A DNA stretch of 44,004 nucleotides. It comes from Neobacillus mesonae. GTDB lineage: Bacteria > Bacillota > Bacilli > Bacillales > Cytobacillaceae. A program made the position numbers and the translations under genes. Where the stretch lies: the NCBI RefSeq assembly GCF_023715155.1, contig NZ_JAMBNQ010000040.1, positions 1 to 44,004 on the forward strand. The letters run 5' to 3'. Below, one piece after another: positions 9,312-18,700 of the stretch. The first letter of the stretch is position 1. Each line of letters opens with the position of its first letter. The notes under the pieces are model-generated. The model saw nothing but the letters and a program-made list of their open reading frames with translations. It had not been told where the DNA came from and did no database searches.

Positions 9312-9365
9312 AAAAAAAGGGGACAGCACCCAAGTAAACAGTTACATGGGGCTGTCACCTTTTTT
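9312..9365. repeat. imperfect palindrome of the GGGGACAG...CTGTCACC type
   Basis: An A-run, GGGGACAGCACC, about 20 bases, then GGGGCTGTCACC and a T-run. The arms pair over about 18 positions with two mismatches, giving a bidirectional terminator-like hairpin. It looks like a mobile mini-repeat of the kind common between Bacillaceae genes, but no second copy is visible in this window. Confidence 0.5.
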
Positions 9366-9374
9366 ATCTGCAAA

Positions 9375-9406
9375 CAAAAAGACAAGCCATCAAATGACTT
9401 GTCTTG
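9375..9406 (-). terminator. terminator of yabR
   Basis: The 8-bp arms AAGACAAG and CTTGTCTT surround an 11-base loop, followed on the minus strand by TTTTTG. It lies about 40 bases past the yabR stop. Confidence 0.8.
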
Positions 9407-9444
9407 TAAAATTCTGCTATATTTATTAAAAAGTTAGCAGCAAG

Positions 9445-9885
9445 TTAACCTCGTCTAGCTCCTCTTCCTCCGCGCTTAGACTCTGTATTTCGCTTTAATG
9501 AAGATAGGCGGTCTTCACTATCCTTTAAGAAGCGCGCCATTTTTGACTCAAAGGTTTCCGCTCTGTTGCCTCCACGGTCATTTGTCTTGCCTTGACGAGG
9601 ACGTTGCGAATGGGAGTGGGAGTGGGAATGCCTTCTCTCAGACTCTGGTCTATCCTTTGCCTTTTTAATGGATAGTCCAATCTTTCCATCCTTTTCAACA
9701 TTAAGGACTTTTACTTCAACCTGGTCACCAACTTTTAGATGATCATTAATGTCCTTTACATAATTGTCAGCAACCTCGCTGATGTGAACAAGTCCTGTTG
9801 ATCCATCCGGCAGCTCCACAAACGCTCCGAAATTTGTAATGCCTGTTACCTTTCCCTGTAACTTGCTGCCTACTTCGATTGACAT
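9445..9885 (-). CDS. yabR: S1-domain RNA-binding protein YabR
   Basis: Small cytoplasmic protein with one S1 domain at about residues 5-75 (VTGITNFGAFVEL, GLVHISEVAD, VKVLNVEKDGKIGLSIKKA), the fold used by ribosomal protein S1 and RNase E to bind RNA. The tail is basic and low-complexity, with a run of alternating Ser-His (about 85-93) and Arg/Gly at the end. The precise role is unknown. AAGGAGGAAC lies 12 bases before the ATG. It has its own consensus promoter and terminator. Confidence 0.9.
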   Translation of the reverse strand: MSIEVGSKLQGKVTGITNFGAFVELPDGSTGLVHISEVADNYVKDINDHLKVGDQVEVKVLNVEKDGKIGLSIKKAKDRPESERRHSHSHSHSQRPRQGKTNDRGGNRAETFESKMARFLKDSEDRLSSLKRNTESKRGGRGARRG

Positions 9886-9933
9886 AAAAAAAATGTTCCT
9901 CCTTAAAAAATTAAAAAAATCATACTACTATAT

Positions 9934-9963
9934 ATTATACAGAAAGGAAAAATTAAGTGTCAA
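9934..9963 (-). promoter_or_regulatory. consensus sigma-A promoter of yabR
   Basis: Perfect TTGACA (9958-9963) and perfect TATAAT (9934-9939) with an 18-base spacer on the minus strand, between divIC and yabR. An AT-rich inverted repeat (about 9961-9979), possibly a weak divIC 3' hairpin, touches the -35 box. Confidence 0.8.
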
Positions 9964-9980
9964 TATAACTTTATATTGGT

Positions 9981-10364
9981 TCATTTTTCCTTATCTTCAT
10001 CTGGGATATTGAAGATAATTTCATCCTTCTTGGAGAAGAAGTACTCTTTACGAGCCAGCTTAGCAATATATTCTGGATCGTTAAGCTTCACGATATCCTG
10101 CTTCAGCTCCTGCTCTTGCTTCTTCAACGCAGTAAGTTCCTGATTAAGCTTTTTCTTTTGTGCTGCACTGGCTTCGATCTTGGCGGATTGGGAAAGAGCA
10201 CTAGAAATCATGAAATAAGAAATGACACATGCAAGAACGAGAAATAGGGAAAGCCGTCTGATTAAAAGCTTCCTTTTCCGGCCTGAGGCGATTTCTGCAT
10301 ATTCCTGCTGCTTCACATAGGTTGTCTGTATTTTGGATACTTTTTTTTGTCTTTCCGCTCCCAT
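9981..10364 (-). CDS. divIC: cell division protein DivIC
   Basis: Bitopic divisome protein of the FtsB/DivIC family that forms a complex with FtsL and DivIB at the septum and is needed for both vegetative and sporulation septa. A basic cytoplasmic N-terminus (about 1-37, KRKLLIRRL) is followed by one TM helix (about 38-57), then an extracellular coiled coil with regular Leu/Lys/Glu heptads (KKLNQELTALKKQEQELKQ) and the conserved YIAKLARKEY. Length 127 aa is typical. AAAGGG precedes the ATG. It follows yabQ by 15 bases, as in B. subtilis. Confidence 0.94.
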   Translation of the reverse strand: MGAERQKKVSKIQTTYVKQQEYAEIASGRKRKLLIRRLSLFLVLACVISYFMISSALSQSAKIEASAAQKKKLNQELTALKKQEQELKQDIVKLNDPEYIAKLARKEYFFSKKDEIIFNIPDEDKEK

Positions 10365-10379
10365 TTTCCATACCCTTTC

Positions 10380-11012
10380 CTACTCTTTTTTCTTTTTCCA
10401 CTTTGACAGCCACTTAATAATGAAATTCGTTATTTTCTTGAAATTTCCTGCAATTCTATTATATAACTTCTCGACTGAATTTTTAAGACTTTTCGGCAAA
10501 AGCCTCCAAAATATGAGCAAAATCTTTTCTAAGATTCCCCATAGGATTTTCACTATAAATGATAAAACCCTTAAAATAAATTTGACAAGGGTCCAAAGCC
10601 CCCTGCCAAGTGCTAAAACAATGACCGTCACAAGCTGAATCAATCCAACGACCGGCCGAATGATAAGCAGGCGGAGGGCTTTTTTAATAAAGCGGTAAAT
10701 GGAAATAACCGTTTGAATCATCCATTCCAGCATACGGAGATAGATGCTTTTTATTAAACTTTGATAGGCAGCAAATCCGCAAATAAGAGCAAGGAAAATA
10801 TAGACCCTGATTTCCCCTTGATTGACAAGAAATAAGGTATAAAAGATTAATAAAGCCTGGATGATCCAAAACAACAAATCATTTAAAAAAACAATCCATT
10901 GCTTTCTTTTGGGCCGCTTTAGGAAGCGCTGGTACGTATCAAACATGGCTCCAAATAACGACCCCATGCCGATCATTGAAAGCATTGTCAGAAATTGCGT
11001 GGAAAGGGTCAT
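10380..11012 (-). CDS. yabQ: spore cortex protein YabQ
   Basis: Polytopic membrane protein required for spore cortex formation in B. subtilis; it localises to the membranes around the forespore. Three to five hydrophobic segments are visible (about 5-22, 42-62, 68-85 and a long stretch 115-165), with a very basic C-terminus ending in KWKKKKE. Length 210 aa equals the family norm. The start overlaps the yabP stop by 4 bases (ATGA) and lacks a good ribosome binding site, which indicates coupling to yabP. Confidence 0.92.
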   Translation of the reverse strand: MTLSTQFLTMLSMIGMGSLFGAMFDTYQRFLKRPKRKQWIVFLNDLLFWIIQALLIFYTLFLVNQGEIRVYIFLALICGFAAYQSLIKSIYLRMLEWMIQTVISIYRFIKKALRLLIIRPVVGLIQLVTVIVLALGRGLWTLVKFILRVLSFIVKILWGILEKILLIFWRLLPKSLKNSVEKLYNRIAGNFKKITNFIIKWLSKWKKKKE

Positions 11013-11311
11013 CGGAATAACTTGCTAAAGAATCCCTTAGCTTTCTCCCCGTGTTGCTCATCTAGGTAAACCAAGTCATAAACCTTTCCCTTAATGGAAA
11101 CAATCCCTTTTTCGACATCCAGATTTTTCATTTGCAGATTTTGCCCTTTGATTGCTAAAAATCCCATAACGGTTTCCAATAAGAATTCTTCACTATCAAA
11201 GCTTTCTACCTGCTTAACCCCTGTAATATCAAGAAGTTTTCTTCCCCTCATCATTACATCATGATCCTGGATCGTACCCTTCGATGTGCCTGGTTCATAA
11301 TATTGACTCAT
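11009..11311 (-). CDS. yabP: sporulation protein YabP
   Basis: Small protein needed for spore development in B. subtilis, cotranscribed with yabQ. Conserved segments include DHDVMMRGRKLLDITGV, ESFDSEEFLLETVMGF and the C-terminal YLDEQHGEKAKGFFSKLF. The frame is open to 11353, but GAGGGATG is placed for the ATG at 11309-11311. This gives a 100-aa protein of the same length and beginning as the B. subtilis homologue. The upstream region is where a sigma-E promoter is expected; no convincing match was seen. Confidence 0.92.
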   Translation of the reverse strand: MSQYYEPGTSKGTIQDHDVMMRGRKLLDITGVKQVESFDSEEFLLETVMGFLAIKGQNLQMKNLDVEKGIVSIKGKVYDLVYLDEQHGEKAKGFFSKLFR

Positions 11312-11385
11312 TTTTTCATCCCTCACAATCATTTGTACAACCATTCTGTACATTTTTATGTGAAAAATGAAAAATTAGAACTGGA

Positions 11386-11664
11386 TTAGTCTGCTTGGTG
11401 TTCCTTAGAACCCAGCCTTTCCTCTTTTAAAATCGTATACATTTCAGCAGCTTCTTCTTTTCGTGTGGTTTCTTGAATTCGTTCAATCCTAACCGTCACT
11501 TTTCTTTGACCCAATCTTAAGGTCAATTCATCTCCCGCCTTAACGGTGGAACTTGCTTTAGCTTCTTTGCCGTTAATCTCGATTCTTCCCTGGTCAGACA
11601 CTTCCTTGGCCAATGTCCTCCGTTTGATTAATCTCGAGACTTTTAAAAACTTATCCAAACGCAT
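11386..11664 (-). CDS. rqcP: S4-domain ribosome quality-control factor RqcP (YabO)
   Basis: Related to Hsp15. It binds 50S subunits carrying obstructed peptidyl-tRNA and works with RqcH in C-terminal alanine tailing. The S4 domain covers nearly all of the N-terminal 60 residues (MRLDKFLKVSRLIKRRT, KEVSDQGRIEINGK, KASSTVKAGDEL). The frame could open at a GTG at 11673, but that codon sits in the AGAGGTG ribosome binding site of the ATG at 11664, giving 92 aa. It follows yabN by 18 bases. Confidence 0.93.
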   Translation of the reverse strand: MRLDKFLKVSRLIKRRTLAKEVSDQGRIEINGKEAKASSTVKAGDELTLRLGQRKVTVRIERIQETTRKEEAAEMYTILKEERLGSKEHQAD

Positions 11665-11682
11665 GGAAAACACACCTCTTTC

Positions 11683-13152
11683 TTATAAACCTTTTGATTT
11701 AGCTTCATCCCAATAATGGTCAAGTTCATCAAGTGTAAATTCATTAAATGTCCTGCCGCTCTGCTTTACTCTTGCTTCAATATGGTGAAACCTTCGGATA
11801 AACTTTTCATTCGTTTCAAATAAGGCTTCTTCCGGATTGATTTTTAAAAACCTGGCTACATTTACAAAAGCAAACAATAAATCACCAAATTCCTTTTGGG
11901 CCCGAATAAAACTTTCTTCCGTACCGTCCAGTTCAGCGATAAATTCACCCAGTTCCTCTTTTACTTTCTCCAGGGCAGGAGTAATCTCCTTCCAATCAAA
12001 ACCGACCTTTGCCGCTTTTTTCTGTAATTCATAGGCACGCAGTAAATTTGGCAGGGCCATAGAAATCCCTTCGAGCATGGATTGAGGTGCTTTTCCCCCT
12101 TTTTCCTGCCATTTAATCTGCTGCCAATTAACAACAACTTCCTCGGCATTTTCGGCTGACGCAGTACCAAAAACATGAGGGTGCCTGCGGATCATTTTTG
12201 CTGATAATCCTTCAATCACATCATCGATGGAGAAATATCCTTCATCTACCCCTATCTGAGCATGAAGCATCACCTGCAGCAGAACATCACCAAGCTCTTC
12301 AATTAAATGGTCAATATCCCCCTCATTAATAGCCTCAATGACCTCATAAGTTTCTTCAATTAAGTATTTCTTCAATGATTCATGTGTCTGCTCTCGATCC
12401 CATGGACAGCCTTCAGGGCTTCTTAAGATAGCAATGATTTCACGAAGCTTCGTAAAATTTTTCCAAAGGATTTCCTCTTGTTTAACTGGTGGAACATATA
12501 CAGAGGTAAGATTGTTAATCGAAACGTTTCGGTCTAATTCATATAATGGCACCTTGGTGATGACCTCATCACTGCTTCCGGCTGCTGTTACAATGATGAC
12601 CTCATAATCATCCGGCAATTTTTCCATCAACGTCAATTTAACATTAGAAGCCGAAAATTGGTCGTATACTTGGCTGATGATCATATGCTGCTCTACCTGC
12701 AGCTGACCGGAATGAAGGGCTGTCGCATCTAATAGTTGAAATCCATCTATGGGATCAATCTTTAATGCAGCAAACAAAGCGTCAATAAAGCTTTGCCCTC
12801 CGCCAATCTGTATAGTAATCCCTTTATTAGGTCCTTCCTCTAAAAGAAGCTGTACAGTTTGTTCAGCTACAAGAGGATGGCCCGGAACTGCATAGATTAC
12901 TGGTTCTGTTTCAGCCTTTTGAAGCAAAATTCTAGTAATTTCCTGATACACTTCTTCAAATTGTTCATATTTTTCATAAATAGAATCAAAAGAGGTATAG
13001 GTCATTCCCTCTTTCTCTAATTCTGCTGTAACAGGGTGTTCCTTTGTCCGTAAATATACGTGTTCAGCCTGTACTATTTTGCGATAAACCCCCATCGGCA
13101 GCTGATTAATATCCCCTGCTCCAAGGCCGACAATTTCTATTGTTTTTCCCAT
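11683..13152 (-). CDS. yabN: YabN: tetrapyrrole methylase-like / MazG pyrophosphohydrolase fusion
   Basis: Two-domain protein of the Bacillus YabN type. The N-terminal half (about 1-225) resembles SAM-dependent tetrapyrrole methylases (IEIVGLGAGDINQLP, YAVPGHPLVAE). The C-terminal half is a tandem MazG NTP pyrophosphatase, with the metal-binding EExxE-type sequences YLIEETYEVIEAI and EELGDVLLQVMLHAQ. The probable role is removal of aberrant nucleoside triphosphates; the job of the methylase-like half is not known. Start ATG with AAAGGAAAAGGA upstream. It overlaps the end of yabM by 16 bases. Confidence 0.93.
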   Translation of the reverse strand: MGKTIEIVGLGAGDINQLPMGVYRKIVQAEHVYLRTKEHPVTAELEKEGMTYTSFDSIYEKYEQFEEVYQEITRILLQKAETEPVIYAVPGHPLVAEQTVQLLLEEGPNKGITIQIGGGQSFIDALFAALKIDPIDGFQLLDATALHSGQLQVEQHMIISQVYDQFSASNVKLTLMEKLPDDYEVIIVTAAGSSDEVITKVPLYELDRNVSINNLTSVYVPPVKQEEILWKNFTKLREIIAILRSPEGCPWDREQTHESLKKYLIEETYEVIEAINEGDIDHLIEELGDVLLQVMLHAQIGVDEGYFSIDDVIEGLSAKMIRRHPHVFGTASAENAEEVVVNWQQIKWQEKGGKAPQSMLEGISMALPNLLRAYELQKKAAKVGFDWKEITPALEKVKEELGEFIAELDGTEESFIRAQKEFGDLLFAFVNVARFLKINPEEALFETNEKFIRRFHHIEARVKQSGRTFNEFTLDELDHYWDEAKSKGL

Positions 13153-14777
13153 TTGTTATCCTTTTCCTTTCGTGAAATCAAATGCAGCAGCCTGCTGCCA
13201 AACGGAAATAAGCTAAGCTCTTCCTCAGCAAATACCTTTCCTCTAATAATCACCAGCAAATAAACCGCCCCGCCTAAAGCAACGGCAGATAATGCTTGAA
13301 TTCCGGCACCAAAGCGTCCAATGTGGTCTGCATTATAAAATAGGCCCGTTATACATAAAAATGCCTTTAAAAAAACAGCCATTGCCAGAACGGCCAAAAT
13401 GACCATTGTTAAAAACCGAAATGACAAGATGGGGACAGCTGCCATTCTCTTTAGCTTATGTAAAAGGACTATACTAACAATCCCAAGTGCAATCAGTGAG
13501 GAAATCGCTGCCCCCATTGTTCCCAGCAACGGAACAAAGACGATATTAAAAATATATTTAATCGGTAATACACTCATGACGGCAAGAGCCGGAAAGAACA
13601 GACTGCCTAATCCCTGCATAATGGCAATCATCGTTAAAATAATGGAGGTAAAGAAAATAACAAAACTTAAAACCCCTAATATATCTGATCCAAATTCATT
13701 TTCAAATAACATAATATTAGCCGGCTTGATAATCGCCCATAATCCAAACGAGGCACCGGCTCCAATGACAATACTTACTTTGATCGCCAGCAGGATTTTT
13801 CCCCGCAGTTCTAAAACATTTCCCGCCAGCCTTTCCCTTGTAATCAGAGGGACAATCGTCAATGACATGGAGGTTGCCGCAACGGTGCCTAACTGAATGA
13901 GCGGCTGTCCGCGGTCAAATATTCCCTTTAAGGTTTTGGCAAGAGTCTGTTCGACACCGCTTGCTGTTAAAAGGGAATATACATTTAAAGAATCTGCGAG
14001 CTGAATAAAAATCAACAGCATGCCGCTAAGACATACCATTAACCCTTGTACTAAAAGAGCCCTTATAATCTGTCTCGCTTCAAACATAAGCCCCGTCAGC
14101 CCGGTGCCCTTTAGGTTCATCCTTTTCCATTCTTTACGGATCCATAAAAACATAAACAATATCACTGCGGAAATAATACTTCCCATAATAGACCCAAACA
14201 TTGCGCCGCTGCCAACCAGGTACAAAGAATACCCTTTTTCAATGAATAAATAGGAAAGAACAAGAATAGTCGCAATCCTGACCGTTTGCTCGCCCACTTG
14301 AGAAAAAGCAGTCGGCACCATATCACCCAGCCCTTGAAAATATCCCCTGAGGACCGAAACAATCGGAAAGGTTAAATAAACAATAGAAACAACCCTGATT
14401 AAGGCGGCCAGTGCACCATCGTTCATCCAGGCTGCAATTCGGCCTGCCCCAAAGTAGAGAATAACGAAACAAAGAAATCCGAATAACTGTAAGAACAGAT
14501 AGCAAACCACTAAAAGAAAACGAGCCTTCTCCTCATTTCGCTTTTCCAAATACTCCGTTAATAGCTTGGAAATGACGACTGGAAACCCGGTGGTTGCTAG
14601 TACAACTGCTATTCCGTAAATCGGATATACTTGCTGATATATGTAAAAGCCAATATCGCCCGCAATGTTTTGAAAAGGAATGCGGTAGAACGCACTTAGT
14701 ACCTTTGTAATAAGTGCGGCTATTGTTAAAATGAAAGCCCCTTTATATATGGATTGCGATGATGGAACAAACTTCAT
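13137..14777 (-). CDS. yabM: MATE/MVF-family polysaccharide flippase-like protein YabM (SpoVB type)
   Basis: Multi-pass membrane protein of the MOP exporter superfamily (SpoVB/MurJ-related). About 14 hydrophobic segments are visible, and the N-terminal KGAFILTIAALITKVLSAFYR is typical of the SpoVB branch. The probable substrate is a lipid-linked cell wall or cortex precursor; this is inference from the family. The frame opens at 14798, but AGGTGAACC supports the ATG at 14775-14777 (546 aa). It lies between spoVT and yabN as in B. subtilis. Confidence 0.9.
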   Translation of the reverse strand: MKFVPSSQSIYKGAFILTIAALITKVLSAFYRIPFQNIAGDIGFYIYQQVYPIYGIAVVLATTGFPVVISKLLTEYLEKRNEEKARFLLVVCYLFLQLFGFLCFVILYFGAGRIAAWMNDGALAALIRVVSIVYLTFPIVSVLRGYFQGLGDMVPTAFSQVGEQTVRIATILVLSYLFIEKGYSLYLVGSGAMFGSIMGSIISAVILFMFLWIRKEWKRMNLKGTGLTGLMFEARQIIRALLVQGLMVCLSGMLLIFIQLADSLNVYSLLTASGVEQTLAKTLKGIFDRGQPLIQLGTVAATSMSLTIVPLITRERLAGNVLELRGKILLAIKVSIVIGAGASFGLWAIIKPANIMLFENEFGSDILGVLSFVIFFTSIILTMIAIMQGLGSLFFPALAVMSVLPIKYIFNIVFVPLLGTMGAAISSLIALGIVSIVLLHKLKRMAAVPILSFRFLTMVILAVLAMAVFLKAFLCITGLFYNADHIGRFGAGIQALSAVALGGAVYLLVIIRGKVFAEEELSLFPFGSRLLHLISRKEKDNKWEKQ

Positions 14778-14842
14778 TGGTTCACCTGCCCCAAACATGT
14801 ATACTCAAAGTAGTATTATAGCACAGTCTGATTTTGAGCAGT

Positions 14843-14869
14843 AAAAAAGGCAGCCTCCGCTGCCTTTTT
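14843..14869 (-). terminator. terminator of spoVT
   Basis: GGCAGC / GCTGCC stem with a 4-base loop, flanked by A- and T-runs, so it is functional on both strands. It lies between the spoVT stop and the yabM start. Confidence 0.85.
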
Positions 14870-14910
14870 ATGATCCCGCGCAAGCCTCTGCAGGCCTCCG
14901 TTTTTCTTTC

Positions 14911-15447
14911 TTATTGTTCCATTTGCCTGGCCAAGAATCCTGCTGCTGTTTCAACAGCTTTTTGCTCTACCTCGCCAAGCGTACCTTCTTTTGAGAAAAT
15001 CACTACTGCCCCAATTGGGTCGCCGTTTGCAATTATTGGTGCGATTGTATATGATGAAATCGTTTCCTCATTGCCATCAATCAATGCGACTTCACTTTGC
15101 CCGGTAATAAGCACTGAATTCCGGTCTTCCATTGTTTTTTCCACTAAATTGCCGATATTCTTATTTAAATAGTCCTTTTTAGAGCTGCCTGCTACTGCAA
15201 TAAACGCATCTCTATCACAAATCAAAATAGGATTTCCGAGGCTGTCAAATAGGGCTTCTGCATACTCTTTGGCAAAATCGCTTAATTCGCTGATTGGTGA
15301 ATACTTCTTCAAAATGACCTCACCGTCGCGATCAACAAAAATCTCTAACGGGTCCCCTTCACGGATACGCAATGTTCTGCGTATTTCTTTAGGAATTACG
15401 ACTCGACCTAAATCATCAATTCGACGAACTATTCCAGTTGCTTTCAT
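14911..15447 (-). CDS. spoVT: stage V sporulation protein T, AbrB-family regulator
   Basis: DNA-binding regulator that tunes sigma-G-dependent genes in the forespore. The N-terminal AbrB-like swapped-hairpin domain (about 1-50) contains MKATGIVRRIDDLGRVVIP and RRTLRIREGDPLEIF; a C-terminal GAF-like domain follows (about 56-178). The frame is open to 15567, but the family start MKATG with GAGG upstream is at 15447, giving exactly the usual 178 aa. It is the forespore relative of AbrB, which is also in this window at 35537. Confidence 0.97.
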   Translation of the reverse strand: MKATGIVRRIDDLGRVVIPKEIRRTLRIREGDPLEIFVDRDGEVILKKYSPISELSDFAKEYAEALFDSLGNPILICDRDAFIAVAGSSKKDYLNKNIGNLVEKTMEDRNSVLITGQSEVALIDGNEETISSYTIAPIIANGDPIGAVVIFSKEGTLGEVEQKAVETAAGFLARQMEQ

Positions 15448-15646
15448 CCAATGTTGCCTCACTTTCATCTGATGATTTTTCAACTTGGCGAAACTATGCT
15501 CAAACACTTGACCAGGGGCGTAATGCCATAATTGTCGGTAAAAATGCGGGTTTAGCCATTTTGACAATGACTGTCGGCCTGCCGCCCATGGTGTTGCTTG
15601 ACAATACTTTATTTCCTTTAAATGAAATCTTCGCCAACTTTGAACT

Positions 15647-15676
15647 TAGTATCTTTCATCTAGAAAGTTCTATTCA
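15647..15676 (-). promoter_or_regulatory. candidate sigma-G promoter of spoVT
   Basis: Minus-strand TGAATA (15671-15676) and GATACTA (15647-15653) with a 17-base spacer fit the sigma-G pattern (TGNATA, CATACTA) except for one base. It would give a leader of about 190 bases. The 316-base mfd-spoVT gap (15448-15763) contains nothing else that I recognise. Confidence 0.5.
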
Positions 15677-15763
15677 CAAATTTTTCACAGTCCAGGAAAT
15701 ATTCCCTTTTCTGTGTTAGCAAAAGCAGACATTGGATGGTTATTCACCTTTTACCATCAAATT

Positions 15764-18700
15764 CTAAACAGGATTGCCCTGCTCTTTTTTGGCCAGCGGA
15801 ATCCCTTTAATCATTTCAAACACAATATGAAGCCACTCATTTGTCTGGTATCCTTTTGTATTAACAACCATTTTCAGCTTTTTCCCCTCCATTCCAGGGG
15901 TAACAGACCGGCCAAACTGACTGCCGATATGAAAAAGCTTGCTTCCGTCCATTGTGTTCGTAACTTCTTCCGTCAGTAAAATGGTCACATCCTGTTTCAG
16001 CTGTTTGATTAATTCCACACCATTTTGGAGTGCATAAACCTTCATTTCTGCAATTTGGAATAAATAGGCCACCTCATCCGGATATTCTCCAAATCGGTCT
16101 AACATTTCCGCTTGGAGTTCCTCCACATCCTCAACTGTTTCTATCCCTCTAAAGCGCTTATACATTTCAATCTTTTGATGGCCGTCCTTAATGTAGGCAT
16201 CTGGAATATAAGCGTCAATTTCCAGGTCAATTTCAACAGATTTCTTCACCTCAGCGTTCGGATCGCCAAGCTCTGCTTTACGTTCTTCAATCGCTTCTTT
16301 TAACATTTGGGAATATAAATCAAAACCAACAGAGTCAATAAAGCCATGCTGCTGCGCTCCCAGCAGATTACCTGCCCCTCTTATGGATAAGTCACGCATC
16401 GCTATTTTAAAGCCAGAACCAAGCTCTGTAAATTCCTTAATAGCCTGAAGCCGCTTTTCTGCAACCTCCGTCAATACTTTGTCTTTTCGGTAGGTAAAAT
16501 ATGCATATGCTACTCGATTTGATCTGCCGACACGGCCGCGCAGCTGATAAAGCGTAGAAAGCCCCATCCGGTCTGCGTCATAAACAATCAATGTATTAAC
16601 ATTGGGAATATCCACACCTGTTTCAATAATGGTTGTACTTACAAGCACATCAAATTCACCTGCAAGAAAGCCAATCATGACTGACTCTAATTCGTTTTCC
16701 GTCATTTGACCGTGTGCATAGGTCACACGAGCATCAGGGACCAGCATGGAAATTTCCTCTGCCTTCCGTTCGATATCCTCTACCCTGTTATATAAGAAGT
16801 AGACTTGTCCGTCGCGGGCAAGCTCCCTTTCGATGGCCTCTCTGACAAGCGAACCATTGTACTCCATTACATAAGTCTGTACTGGGAATCGATTCTCTGG
16901 CGGCGTTTCAATGACAGATAAATCGCGGACGCCCAGCATTGACATATGAAGTGTCCTTGGAATAGGTGTAGCTGTTAAGGTTAATACATCTACATTTGTT
17001 TTTAATTTCTTAATCTTTTCCTTATGTGTTACACCAAAACGCTGTTCTTCATCAATAATTAACAATCCTAAATCGCGGTATATAATATCTTTTGAAAGCA
17101 GGCGGTGAGTGCCTACGACAATATCTATAGACCCGGCCTTCAATCCTTTTATGGTCTCGGTTTGCTGCTTTTTCGAACGGAATCTGCTCAAGATGCCAAT
17201 ATTAATCGGATAGTCTTGAAATCTCTCCCGTAATGTTTCGTAATGCTGCTGTGCCAAAATCGTAGTCGGCACCAGAAGGGCCACTTGTTTGCCATCAGCA
17301 ATTGCTTTAAAGGCAGCTCTTATAGCAACCTCTGTTTTTCCATAACCGACATCCCCGCATAATAACCGATCCATTGGACGAGGGCGCTCCATATCCTTCT
17401 TAATCTCCTGAATGGAACGCAATTGGTCTTCTGTCTCCTGATAGGCAAATGTTGTCTCAAATTCCCGCTGCAAATCGCCATCCGGAGAAAAGGCATAGCC
17501 TACAGCTGCTTCCCTCTCAGCATATAATTTGATTAAATCATCAGCGATGTCTTCAACAGATGACTGAACCTTTTTCTTAACCTTTTTCCAATCACTGCCG
17601 CCAAGTTTATAAACCTTAGGTTCTTTGCCCTCAGACCCGACATACTTTTGGACTAGATCAATCTGCTCAACAGGAACATATAGTTTGTCAGTCCCTTGGT
17701 AGCGGATATGAAGGTAATCTTTATGAATGCCGTTAATGACAAGTGTTTCAATTCCTAAATACTTACCAATACCATGATTGACATGGACAACATAATCGCC
17801 GACTTTTAGTTCGGAATAACTCTTTATTCTTTCGGCATTGGAAAGTTTTTGCCGATTCTTCGATTTCTTTACTCGTTTATTAAACAGTTCCTCTTCCGTA
17901 ATGACAGCAATTTTTTGAAAGGCCAGTTCAAATCCAGTTTGCAGGCTGCCTTTGATGATTTGGACCTTTCCTGGAAGCATCTGCTGATTGGGATCAGCTG
18001 TAATTGCTTTAATTTCATAATCTTCCAGTACTCGTTCTAGTTTTTTAACCCGCTCCGTATCAGGTCCAAGAAAAACCACGGCATAGTTTCCTTTCACCCA
18101 GCGGTCTATCTCTGACTTTAATAGATGCATCTGCCCATGGAAGTTTTGCATTTGCTTGCAGGAAATATTGATAATATTTTGCGGATTCGTGTTGGCAACA
18201 TGACGCAAAAACAATGAAAAATACAAAATTGGAAATTTGCCATTTTGCATCAAGACCTGCAGATTATGAGAAATATGAAGATCATGAACAATCTGTCCTT
18301 CACTTAGGAGCGATGTATACCATTCCGCTTCTTCTTTCACAAGGGAATCATTCATTTCTTGTATTCTGCTGATTTCATCCATGATGACTATGCCATTGCC
18401 TGGCAGATAATCTAGTAAACTATTAGGGCTGTTATATGCAAGTGACAAGTATTTAAAGACTTGATCCGGTTTCTGCCCGCTTTTCAATTGTTCCAGTTCA
18501 AAGCTTATATTTTGGGAAAGCTGTATTTTTGCTTTTTCATCCTTTATTTTTCTGAGACTCGCCGCTAAACCGGTTTCAAGCTGGTCAATAATCAGACTAT
18601 AATTTTCCGGCTCTAACAGAGTCTCTGTTGCCGGACCAATCAATACCTCTGATATCTTTTCCTTTGATCTTTGATCTTCCAGGGAAAAATATCGAATCGA

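Noticed and set aside
13399..13896. 165-aa plus-strand ORF inside yabM
   Set aside because: Antisense shadow of a hydrophobic membrane protein gene; open only because of codon bias.
15438..15719. Plus-strand ORF of 93 aa opposite the spoVT leader
   Set aside because: No ribosome binding site and no recognisable family; antisense to the likely sigma-G leader of spoVT.
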